Below are positions 17,746-24,604 of a DNA stretch of 33,841 bases, in pieces (within the stretch, counting starts at the first letter, position 1; each line of letters begins with the position of its first letter). The position numbers and the translations under genes are program-made. Location of the stretch: the NCBI GenBank assembly GCA_036375715.1, contig DASVBS010000018.1, positions 1 to 33,841 on the forward strand, given 5' to 3'. The DNA is from Longimicrobiaceae bacterium. Lineage in GTDB: Bacteria; Gemmatimonadota; Gemmatimonadetes; Longimicrobiales; Longimicrobiaceae. Below the pieces are notes generated by a model. The model was not told the DNA's origin. It did no database searches and saw nothing but the letters and a program-made list of their open reading frames with translations.

Positions 17746-18384
17746 TTACTGGTCCCTCGCTCCGCTGTCCTCGGGCGGAGGCGAGGACACGGAGTCCCGG
17801 GCCGCGAGCTCCGGGTAGAAACAGCGCAGCGCCGCCCGCAGGTCGCCGAGGGCTGCCTGCAGGTAGTTCGCGGCCGTCTGTGGCCGTATGCCGATGATCT
17901 CCGAGATCTCCCGGTAGGAGAGGTTCTGGAGGTGGAAGAGCGTGAAGACCTCCCGCCTCCGCGGGGAGAGTCCCTGCACCGCCGCCCGGATGGCCTCGCG
18001 CAATTCGCTGTGCTCGACCTCCTGCAGGGGCGTCGAGGGCCTGCGAATCTCCAGCGCCTCCGCGCTGGAAGCCCAGCGCCGCTGTACCTTTCGCTTGCGC
18101 TGCTCGCTGATGGCGAGGTTCCGCGCCGTCCGCAGCAGCCAGACGCGCACCGAGCCGGTGGACTCCCAGCGTTCGCGGTGCTGCCACAGTCGCGCGAAGG
18201 CCTCCTGCGCGATGTCGTTGGCGCGGTCCGGGTATTCGAGCATGTGCTTCGCGTAGAGGAAGACGCGGCGCCAGTGCCTTTCGACGATCTGCTCGAAGGC
18301 GCGGACGTCCCCGGCGCTCACCCGCCCCATCAGGGCGGCCTCCGTCGGCTGGCCGTAAGACGGTCCGTCGGATGGACCGCTCAT
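17746..18384 (-). CDS. ECF sigma factor (FecI/SusCD-associated)
   Basis: With the start at 18384 the protein is 212 aa. Alternative ATG codons at 18513 and 18504 add a weakly sigma-like leader without a ribosome-binding site, so the start is uncertain. Region 2 reads FEQIVERHWRRVFLYAKHML...DIAQEAFARLWQHRE. Region 4 reads LSPRRREVFTLFHLQNLSYREISEIIGIRPQTAANYL, a full helix-turn-helix. There is no region 3, as expected of ECF factors. It is the first gene of an operon with FecR, SusC, SusD and a sulfatase and presumably directs transcription of that operon, including itself. Confidence 0.93.
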   Translation of the reverse strand: MSGPSDGPSYGQPTEAALMGRVSAGDVRAFEQIVERHWRRVFLYAKHMLEYPDRANDIAQEAFARLWQHRERWESTGSVRVWLLRTARNLAISEQRKRKVQRRWASSAEALEIRRPSTPLQEVEHSELREAIRAAVQGLSPRRREVFTLFHLQNLSYREISEIIGIRPQTAANYLQAALGDLRAALRCFYPELAARDSVSSPPPEDSGARDQ

Positions 18385-18605
18385 CTCTGCCGTGCGGGGG
18401 AAGAGGGGAATCGCCGACACACCCTCGTGGGCGGGCGAGGCGCCAGTGTGCGGCGCCCTCTCGGCTCCCTTACGCAACGCGGAGGATCGACTCGGCAGCG
18501 TCATCCGGGGCATCGTCGGAGGCGGGCGGATCCGGTGATGTGGGGCGCGGCGCTGGACTGGGTCTCAGCCGTATGCTCGCTCCATGAATTGCAGAACGCT
18601 GTCTA

Positions 18606-18634
18606 GGTAACGCGCGGCTGCGCGAAACTTACCC
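18606..18634 (-). promoter_or_regulatory. Candidate ECF promoter of the sigma-FecR-SusCD-sulfatase operon
   Basis: Read on the minus strand, GGGTAA (18634-18629) is separated by 16 bp from CGTTACC (18612-18606). GGGTA-type -35 and CGT-type -10 elements at this spacing resemble promoters reported for SusCD-linked ECF sigma factors. It lies about 220 bp upstream of the chosen sigma start, leaving a long leader, or about 90 bp if translation starts at 18513. The identification is by eye from one site. Confidence 0.4.
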
Positions 18635-19148
18635 ATTGGCGCCGGAGCGCTGCTTGGGAGCGCGCGCCCGCGTCGGACTCCCGTACGGGGGCCCGGCACG
18701 GTGGCGGGGCCGGGGAGCGAAATCCCGCTCGCAAAGCCCGGCCGGTGCGGCTGGGCGCCCGCCCGCAGCTCAGCGTGCGGCCGAGGCGCGTGGTAGCCGT
18801 CCTGAAGTCCCAGATGTTTGTGGGAGTTTGGCCCGTGGCTGCCGGCTCGCCTCCGAGCAGTGGGACCGACGCTACCAGGCAGTTGTCGGGATCGCCGATG
18901 CGATGCGCTTATGTGCGGCGTAGCGGGATCCCGCGAATGTGCCTGTTCGAGTTGGGAGGGGGAGGCGGGAAGGGGGGATTATTCTCGTAAGAACGGCGCG
19001 TCCATCGACGACGTGGCCAGAAGACTACTGGCAGCCCGCGGAGCGCATTCTCTCACCTCACTACGCGGCTTGGGCGCGATTGTTTTGGAAGTGATCCGAC
19101 GGGGGGTTACAGGCCACCACTCAAGGCCGGGGCTCCTTCGAGGCGCTA

Positions 19149-19160
19149 CCTCGCGCGAGG
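19149..19160. promoter_or_regulatory. Perfect 12-bp palindrome CCTCGCGCGAGG
   Basis: A perfect palindrome lies about 350 bp upstream of the eCIS sheath gene in non-coding DNA. In GC-rich DNA such strings can arise by chance. It could be an operator for a dimeric regulator, or part of a hairpin. Confidence 0.25.
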
Positions 19161-19306
19161 GATCCCCCCGCCAGGATCGGCCTCGGGGGCCTCCCGGACC
19201 CAACCGAGAAAACCCAGCTCCCACCTCGCAATTCCCCCCTTCCCTCCCCGCTCCAAAACAAAACCCTGGCGCTCAGCAGGATAGCGTCACATAGTTGTTA
19301 GCGCGC

Positions 19307-19320
19307 GGCACTTTGGTGCC
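19307..19320 (+). other. Hairpin GGCAC-TTTG-GTGCC
   Basis: A perfect 5-bp stem with a 4-nt loop lies about 190 bp upstream of the sheath gene. It could fold in a 5' leader RNA. There is no T-run, so it is not an intrinsic terminator. Confidence 0.3.
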
Positions 19321-19469
19321 CGGCCGCACCCCTCAGGTGGCTTTCCGCTGCGGCCTGCCAACACCCTGCCTTACCCGCCGCGCACGTCCGACTCGGCTTC
19401 AGTCCCACCCCGAACTGGCTCGCTATCCCGAAAGTGCCTTTCACGTAAACGTCCACGCAGGAAGACCGG

Positions 19470-19483
19470 GCCGTTCGAACGGC
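19470..19483. promoter_or_regulatory. Perfect 14-bp palindrome just upstream of the eCIS sheath gene
   Basis: GCCGTTCGAACGGC is fully self-complementary. It lies 26 bp before the sheath ATG and just ahead of its Shine-Dalgarno. A position this close to the start suits a repressor operator over the leader, or an RNA hairpin that gates ribosome access. Confidence 0.4.
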
Positions 19484-19509
19484 TATTCACCCTGGACGGA
19501 GGTGCGCTC

Positions 19510-21090
19510 ATGCCCGTCACCCTTTCCTACCCGGGAGTCTACATCGAAGAGGTCCCCAGCGGTGTGCGTACCATCGTCGGGGTGGCGACCTCGATCACCG
19601 CCTTCATCGGGCGCGCCGCCCGCGGGCGGGTGAACCACCCGGTCACGATCAACAACTTCGGGGATTTCGAGCGCGAGTTCGGCGGGCTGGGGATCGACTA
19701 CCCGATGAGCTACGCGGTGCGCTCGTTCTTCCTCAACGGCGGGGTGCAGGCGCTGGTGGTCCGCCTGTACACGGCGGCGGACGGGGCGACGCCCGCGGCG
19801 CAGATCGACGCCAACGGCCTCCCGCTGGAGGCGGCGAATCCCGGGACCTGGGGCAACACTCTGAGGGCCCGCATCGACACGGACGTGCCGAGCGACCTGC
19901 CCTGGCTCGACGACTTCGGCCTGAGCGACTCGGACCTGTTCAACCTCACGGTGCGCGACACCCGCACCGGCGCGACCGAGACGTTCCTCAACCTGACGGT
20001 GGCCGAGAGCCCGCGGCGGGTGGATCGGGTCCTGGAGAACGACTCCCAGCTGGTGCGGACCCGCGGAGCGCTCCCCACCAGTATCCCCACCGCGCACGCC
20101 GACCCCGGCCCCACCGACGATGTGTGGGCCGACGATACCATGAGCAGCCCGGTCGCCACCGAGGGCAGCGACAGCGCCCCTCTGGATCAGGCGGCGTACG
20201 AAGGGGATCGCGCGGCGAAGGAAGGACTGTACGCGCTGGAGAAGGCCGACCTCTTCAACCTGCTCTGCATCCCGCCGGACACGCGCGATGGTGACACACC
20301 TCAGGCCGTCTGGGACCTGGCGCTGAGCTACTGCGTCGAGCGGCGCGCGATGCTGATCGTGGACCCTCCGGCGAGCTGGGGAAGCGCAGCGGAGGCCCGC
20401 GACGGTCTGGACACGGACATCGCGCTGACCGGCACGGCCGCCCGCAACGCCGCCATCTACTTCCCGCGTGTGATCCAGGCCGACCCGCTGCTCAACGGCC
20501 AGCCGGCGACCTTCGTCCCCTGCGGCGTCGTGGCCGGCGTGATCGCGCGCACCGACGCCACGCGCGGCGTGTGGAAGGCCCCGGCCGGGATCGACGCCGC
20601 CCTGCGCGGCACCCAGGGACTCTCGGTCCCGCTGACCGACGAGGAGAACGGGATGCTGAACCCGCGCGGGATCAACTCCCTCCGCTCCTTCCCGGTGACC
20701 GGGCGCGTCGTCTGGGGCGCGCGAACTCTGCGCGGCGCTGACCAGCTCGCGGACGAATACAAGTACATCCCGGTGCGGAGGCTGGCGCTCTTCATCGAGG
20801 AGAGCCTCTACCGGGGGACCCAGTGGGTGGTGTTCGAGCCCAACGACGAACCGCTGTGGGCCCAGATCCGGCTGAACGTCGGTGCCTTCATGCAGAACCT
20901 CTTCCGGCAGGGCGCCTTCCAGGGGAGCTCACCGCGTGAGGCCTACTTCGTCAAGGTGGACAAGGAGACGACCACACAGAACGACATCAATCTGGGCATC
21001 GTGAACATCGTGGTCGGCTTCGCCCCGCTCAAACCAGCCGAGTTCGTGGTCATCAAGATCCAGCAGATCGCGGGTCAAATCGACACCTGA
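19510..21090 (+). CDS. eCIS contractile sheath protein
   Basis: The 526-aa protein has a strong GGAGGT site before the ATG. The N-terminus LSYPGVYIEEVPSGVRTIVGVATSITAFIGRA is the hallmark of phage and eCIS tail-sheath proteins (Afp2-4/Pvc2-4 type). The C-terminal third also matches sheath families: NPRGINSLRSFPVTGRVVWGARTL, KYIPVRRLALFIEESLYRGTQWVVFEPNDEPLW and RLNVGAFMQNLFRQGAF. The closing VNIVVGFAPLKPAEFVVIKIQQ strand would swap with neighbours. The middle (about 150-250) is a variable surface domain. Sheath subunits stack around the tube and contract to drive it. Only one sheath gene is seen, where Afp and PVC have three. The tube gene follows after 11 bp. Confidence 0.95.
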   Translation: MPVTLSYPGVYIEEVPSGVRTIVGVATSITAFIGRAARGRVNHPVTINNFGDFEREFGGLGIDYPMSYAVRSFFLNGGVQALVVRLYTAADGATPAAQIDANGLPLEAANPGTWGNTLRARIDTDVPSDLPWLDDFGLSDSDLFNLTVRDTRTGATETFLNLTVAESPRRVDRVLENDSQLVRTRGALPTSIPTAHADPGPTDDVWADDTMSSPVATEGSDSAPLDQAAYEGDRAAKEGLYALEKADLFNLLCIPPDTRDGDTPQAVWDLALSYCVERRAMLIVDPPASWGSAAEARDGLDTDIALTGTAARNAAIYFPRVIQADPLLNGQPATFVPCGVVAGVIARTDATRGVWKAPAGIDAALRGTQGLSVPLTDEENGMLNPRGINSLRSFPVTGRVVWGARTLRGADQLADEYKYIPVRRLALFIEESLYRGTQWVVFEPNDEPLWAQIRLNVGAFMQNLFRQGAFQGSSPREAYFVKVDKETTTQNDINLGIVNIVVGFAPLKPAEFVVIKIQQIAGQIDT

Positions 21091-21101
21091 GGAGACGCCC
21101 A

Positions 21102-21629
21102 ATGGCCCAGTTCACCACCAACGCACAGCGCTTCGATCCCTACAAGACGTTCAAGTTCCGGATCAAGTGGGACGGGCGGTACGTGGCAGGCGTCAGCAAG
21201 ATCAGCGCGCTCAGCCGCACCACCGAGGTCGTGGAGCACCGGGAAGGCGGCGACCCCAGCACCGTCCGCAAGTCTCCCGGACAGACCAAGTACGAGGCCA
21301 TCACCCTCGAGCGGGGCGTGACGCACGACACCGAGTTCGAGAAGTGGGCGAACAAGGTCTGGAACTTCGGGGCCGGGCTCGGCTCGGAGGTCTCGCTGAG
21401 GGACTTCCGGAAGAACGTGGTCATCGAGGTCTACAACGAGGCCGGGCAGCTGGCCATCGCCTACAACGTCCATCGCTGCTGGCCATCGGAATACCAGGCC
21501 ATGCCTGAGCTGGACGCCAGCGCCAACGCGGTGGCGATCCAGACGCTGAAGCTCGAGCACGAGGGGTGGGAGCGCGACACGTCGGTGACCGAGCCCACCG
21601 AGCCCAGCTTCACCGAGCCGCCGGAGTAA
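21102..21629 (+). CDS. eCIS inner tube protein (T4 gp19-like)
   Basis: The protein is 175 aa, with GAGGAG before the ATG. Typical tube features are FDPYKTFKFRIKWDGRYVAGVSKISAL at the N-terminus and TEVVEHREGGDPSTVRKSPGQTKYEAITLERGVTHDTEFEKWANKVW in the middle. Hexamers of this beta-barrel fold stack to form the inner tube that is expelled on contraction and can hold cargo in its lumen. A C-terminal tail after about residue 150 (EREDTSV-like, then TEPTEP repeats) looks disordered. It directly follows the sheath gene, the usual eCIS arrangement. Confidence 0.95.
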   Translation: MAQFTTNAQRFDPYKTFKFRIKWDGRYVAGVSKISALSRTTEVVEHREGGDPSTVRKSPGQTKYEAITLERGVTHDTEFEKWANKVWNFGAGLGSEVSLRDFRKNVVIEVYNEAGQLAIAYNVHRCWPSEYQAMPELDASANAVAIQTLKLEHEGWERDTSVTEPTEPSFTEPPE

Positions 21630-21633
21630 GACC

Positions 21634-22380
21634 GTGCGCGCCCTCACCGCCCCGGAGCTGCTACGCGCCTGGGAGGAAGGGCGCGGACGGCCGCTGGTCG
21701 AACGTGCGCTCCTCCTCCTGTCGTACGCCTGCCCCGACGAGTCGCGGGAGTCGCTACTCGCGCTGCCCATCGGTCGCCGCGACGCGAGGTTGCTTTGGCT
21801 GCGCTCGTGGACTTTCGGACCGCTGTTCACGGCGCTGGTGCGCTGTCCCGCCTGCGGTGAGCGCGTGGAGCTGAGCTTCTCGGCTCGGGACCTCCTGGGG
21901 GACGGGGATGCCTCCCCCGACGGGACGGAGCACACGCTCGCGCAGGACGGCTGGGAGGTCGCCTTCCGGCTTCCGAACAGCGCGGACCTCCTGAGCCTGG
22001 CCGAGAAAAGCTCGGGTGAAGGAGCGGCGGACCCCGAACGCCGGCTGCTCGAGCGCTGCCTGCTCCGCGCGCGCAGGAAGGGCAGGAGCCGTCCCGTGCG
22101 GCGCCTTCCCGCCCGGGTGCTGAACGCAGTCGCGCAACGGATGGAGGAGTGTGATCCGCAGGCGGACATGCACACCGATCTCGCCTGCCCGGGCTGCGGC
22201 CACACCTGGACCGCGGTCTTCGACATCGTCTCGTACTTCTGGGCGGAGATCGAGAGCTGGGCCGTACGGACGCTGCGTGACGTCCACGTCCTGGCCTCCG
22301 CCTACGGCTGGCGAGAGGGGGAGATCCTGGCACTGAGCCCGACACGCCGGCAGCTCTATCTGCAGATGGTACTCGGATGA
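21634..22380 (+). CDS. eCIS zinc-binding protein, T4 gp26-like baseplate family
   Basis: Translation starts at GTG (21634) after a GGAG site, giving 248 aa. Two cysteine pairs, CPAC (Cys71, Cys74) and CPGC followed by GH (Cys185, Cys188), suggest a structural zinc site. The closing YGWREGEILALSPTRRQLYLQMV segment is the recurring tail of baseplate-assembly proteins of the T4 gp26-like group found in eCIS clusters. It should act during baseplate assembly. The family name is recalled from motif shape and is less certain than the place of the gene in the cluster. The stop overlaps the next start as ATGA. Confidence 0.6.
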   Translation: MRALTAPELLRAWEEGRGRPLVERALLLLSYACPDESRESLLALPIGRRDARLLWLRSWTFGPLFTALVRCPACGERVELSFSARDLLGDGDASPDGTEHTLAQDGWEVAFRLPNSADLLSLAEKSSGEGAADPERRLLERCLLRARRKGRSRPVRRLPARVLNAVAQRMEECDPQADMHTDLACPGCGHTWTAVFDIVSYFWAEIESWAVRTLRDVHVLASAYGWREGEILALSPTRRQLYLQMVLG

Positions 22381-23303
22381 GTGACTTTCTGGGTCGCCTC
22401 GTCGAGCGGAGCATGGGGATGGCGGAGACGGTGCGCCCGCGCCCGATCTCCCTGTTCGAGATGCCCGGACCCTTCCCGGAAATGCCGCTCGAGCAGGTCG
22501 AGGAGGTGGCTGCGCCGCAGCCTCTGGCCCCACCCGCAGCTGTACCCCCCTTCGACAGCCACACGCTGCCATCTGCCCCGGCATCGGCTCGATCGCCGAG
22601 ACCGGCCGCCAGCACCGCGGTCGAGCCGCATTCCGTTGTGGCGCCACCATCCGCGCCGGCCCTGGTCCCGCCGCGAGTGAGCCCGGACCCGGAGCCCATC
22701 CGCTCGGGACACGGCCCCGATTCTTCGCAATCGCACGAGCCGCCGCGATCGAGTGGCGATCCGATCGTGGAGCCGATCACAAGGACGAGTCGGCGATCGG
22801 GACGAGCTCCCGCCGCCCCGCCGTCGCCGATGGTCCCACGCCGCACTGAACAGGAGCCGCAGCGGTCCGTCCTCACCTCGCCGTCGACACCGACGTCGAC
22901 GTCCAGTGGCGTGCCAACCATGGTGCCGAACCTCGTGCGGGAGACGCGGGTCGAGCAGACGACGGTGCTGGAGAGGGTAATCGAGAGGGAGCGAGCCGAG
23001 AGTCCCGTCTTCCGTCCCACGGTGACCACCGGCCCTCAGCCGCGGCGCCCGGAAGCTCTGCGACCCTCCCCGGAGCGGGCTCCGCAGCCGCCCATCCCCA
23101 CCTTTCCCTCCGGTGTGGATCGGCACCGCGAGCCCGCGGAATCGGCCTCGCGGCCGGCGGTGCCGGACATCCATGTGACCATCGGCCGGCTCGAAATCCG
23201 GGCCGCGAAGCCGGCCCAGCGTCCGCGTCGCACTCCCGCGCAGGCGCCGGTGATGAGCCTCGACGAGTACCTGCGCCAGCGCGCGAGCGGGAACAAGCCA
23301 TGA
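22377..23303 (+). CDS. eCIS-associated proline-rich protein with conserved ends
   Basis: The 308-aa protein has short conserved ends and a long proline, serine and arginine-rich middle (about residues 40-260) that is probably disordered. The N-terminus MSDFLGRLVERSMGMAETVRPR and the C-terminal IHVTIGRLEIRAAKPA recur, by recollection, in eCIS clusters next to DUF4255 genes. A short TTVLERVIERER helix sits near residue 205. It could be a flexible linker or scaffold between baseplate and cap. No enzyme motif is present. Start and stop both overlap neighbours (ATGA), so it is coupled to the genes on each side. Confidence 0.6.
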   Translation: MSDFLGRLVERSMGMAETVRPRPISLFEMPGPFPEMPLEQVEEVAAPQPLAPPAAVPPFDSHTLPSAPASARSPRPAASTAVEPHSVVAPPSAPALVPPRVSPDPEPIRSGHGPDSSQSHEPPRSSGDPIVEPITRTSRRSGRAPAAPPSPMVPRRTEQEPQRSVLTSPSTPTSTSSGVPTMVPNLVRETRVEQTTVLERVIERERAESPVFRPTVTTGPQPRRPEALRPSPERAPQPPIPTFPSGVDRHREPAESASRPAVPDIHVTIGRLEIRAAKPAQRPRRTPAQAPVMSLDEYLRQRASGNKP

Positions 23304-24604
23304 GCAACGCGCTCGCCATCGCCGCCGTGACCCGCACCCTGCGGAACCTGCTGAACAACGTCGCAGCAACGGATTTCTCGTCGCTGCCCACGGACACGCG
23401 TCCCACGGCGGAGATCCAGATCACCACGCTACCGCTGGATCGCGTGCGCAACGGGGACGGCGACAACTCGCGAAACCAGATCAACCTGTTTCTCTACCAC
23501 GCGGAGCCGAGCGCTGCCTACCGCAACATGGACCTGCCGCAGCGGGTCCGCCCGGGGGAGACGGGGCAGCCCGCGCTGGCGCTCAACCTGTACTACATGC
23601 TCACCGCCTACGGGCAGGGTGATAGCGAGCTGATCGCCCACGTGCTCCTGGGTACCGCGATGCGGATCCTGCACGACCACCCGGTCCTGAGCAGGGCCGA
23701 GATCCGCAGCGCCTTGCCTCAGGCGGAGCTGGACACCCAGTTCGAGAACCTGCGCATCACCCCGCAGCCGGTGTCGCTGGACGAGGTCTCCAAACTGTGG
23801 ACCGGGTTCCAGTCCGAATACAGGCTGTCGGCCGCCTACCAGGTGTCGGTCGTGTTGATCGAGAGCACGCGGTCGTCCATCTCGCCGTTGCCGGTGCTCA
23901 GACGGGGCGCGGACGACCGGGGGCCGGTGGCCATTGCCGCTCCCGGTCCCACCCTGCTCGAGGTGCGGGACATCTTCGATCCCACGCTGCCGAGCCGCCC
24001 GGCCCTCGGGAAGCCCGCCGCCGAGCTGGGTGATACGCTGGTGCTCACCGGGACGAGCTTCGGGAGCGACCCGCTGACGGCGCGCTTCCGCCACGCTCGC
24101 CTGGACGAGCCGCGGGAGGTCATCCCCGCCGAGCGCACCGACACCGAGGTGTCGGTGACACTCCCCGCCGCGTCCGATCCCGGCGTGCCCGCGGCGTGGC
24201 CGGCGGGAGTGTACACCGTCGAGCTGGTGGTGAGTCGCCCGGACGTACCATCCTGGACGACCAACCGGCTCCCCTTCGCGTTGGGACCGACGATCGATTC
24301 CATCGCACCGACCAGCCAGCCAGTCGGGGCCCAGCCGTTCGACCTCACCCTGACCTGCCGGCCGCAGGTGCTCCCCGAGCAGCGTGCTGCCCTCCTCCTG
24401 GCCGGACGGGAGATCCTGCCGAGCAGCGTCACCACACCCGCCGATCCGGACGCCGCCACTACCCTCGTGTTCTCCGTGAGCGGCATCGCCGAGGGCACGC
24501 ACGTCGTGCGTCTGCGGGTGGACGGGGCCGACAGCATTCCGATCGACTTCACCGCCGCGCTGCCGCAGTTCGACGCGGCCCAGACGCTGACGATCACGCC
24601 ATGA
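23300..24604 (+). CDS. DUF4255 (Pvc16-like) tail-terminator/cap protein with IPT-like C-terminus
   Basis: This is a 434-aa protein. Residues 1 to about 195 match DUF4255 (Pvc16 N-terminal domain): SNALAIAAVTRTLRNLL, RNQINLFLYHAEPSAAYRNMDLP, ALALNLYYMLTAYGQGD, AHVLLGTAMRILHDHPVL and LSAAYQVSVVLIES. The C-terminal half contains two immunoglobulin-like IPT/TIG-type modules: GDTLVLTGTSFGSDPLTARF and later PTIDSIAPTSQPVGAQPFDLTL. The C-terminal WSFALG-like turns are consistent. Pvc16-type proteins close the distal end of the tube and sheath. The beta modules could decorate the cap surface. It overlaps both neighbours by ATGA. Confidence 0.88.
   Translation: MSNALAIAAVTRTLRNLLNNVAATDFSSLPTDTRPTAEIQITTLPLDRVRNGDGDNSRNQINLFLYHAEPSAAYRNMDLPQRVRPGETGQPALALNLYYMLTAYGQGDSELIAHVLLGTAMRILHDHPVLSRAEIRSALPQAELDTQFENLRITPQPVSLDEVSKLWTGFQSEYRLSAAYQVSVVLIESTRSSISPLPVLRRGADDRGPVAIAAPGPTLLEVRDIFDPTLPSRPALGKPAAELGDTLVLTGTSFGSDPLTARFRHARLDEPREVIPAERTDTEVSVTLPAASDPGVPAAWPAGVYTVELVVSRPDVPSWTTNRLPFALGPTIDSIAPTSQPVGAQPFDLTLTCRPQVLPEQRAALLLAGREILPSSVTTPADPDAATTLVFSVSGIAEGTHVVRLRVDGADSIPIDFTAALPQFDAAQTLTITP

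Larger units (their letters stand above)
18635..19509. other. About 0.9 kb non-coding divergent region between the PUL and the eCIS cluster
   Basis: No open frame here has a domain, ribosome-binding site or codon pattern I can support. The left end faces the sigma-factor operon and the right end faces the eCIS sheath gene, so both control regions must lie here. Two perfect palindromes and one hairpin stand out and are listed separately. I cannot place a housekeeping promoter for the eCIS genes. Confidence 0.6.

Noticed and set aside
18636-19294. Short plus-strand open frames (60-158 codons) in the region between the sigma operon and the sheath gene
   Set aside because: They overlap each other in different frames, lack ribosome-binding sites and show no recognisable protein pattern.
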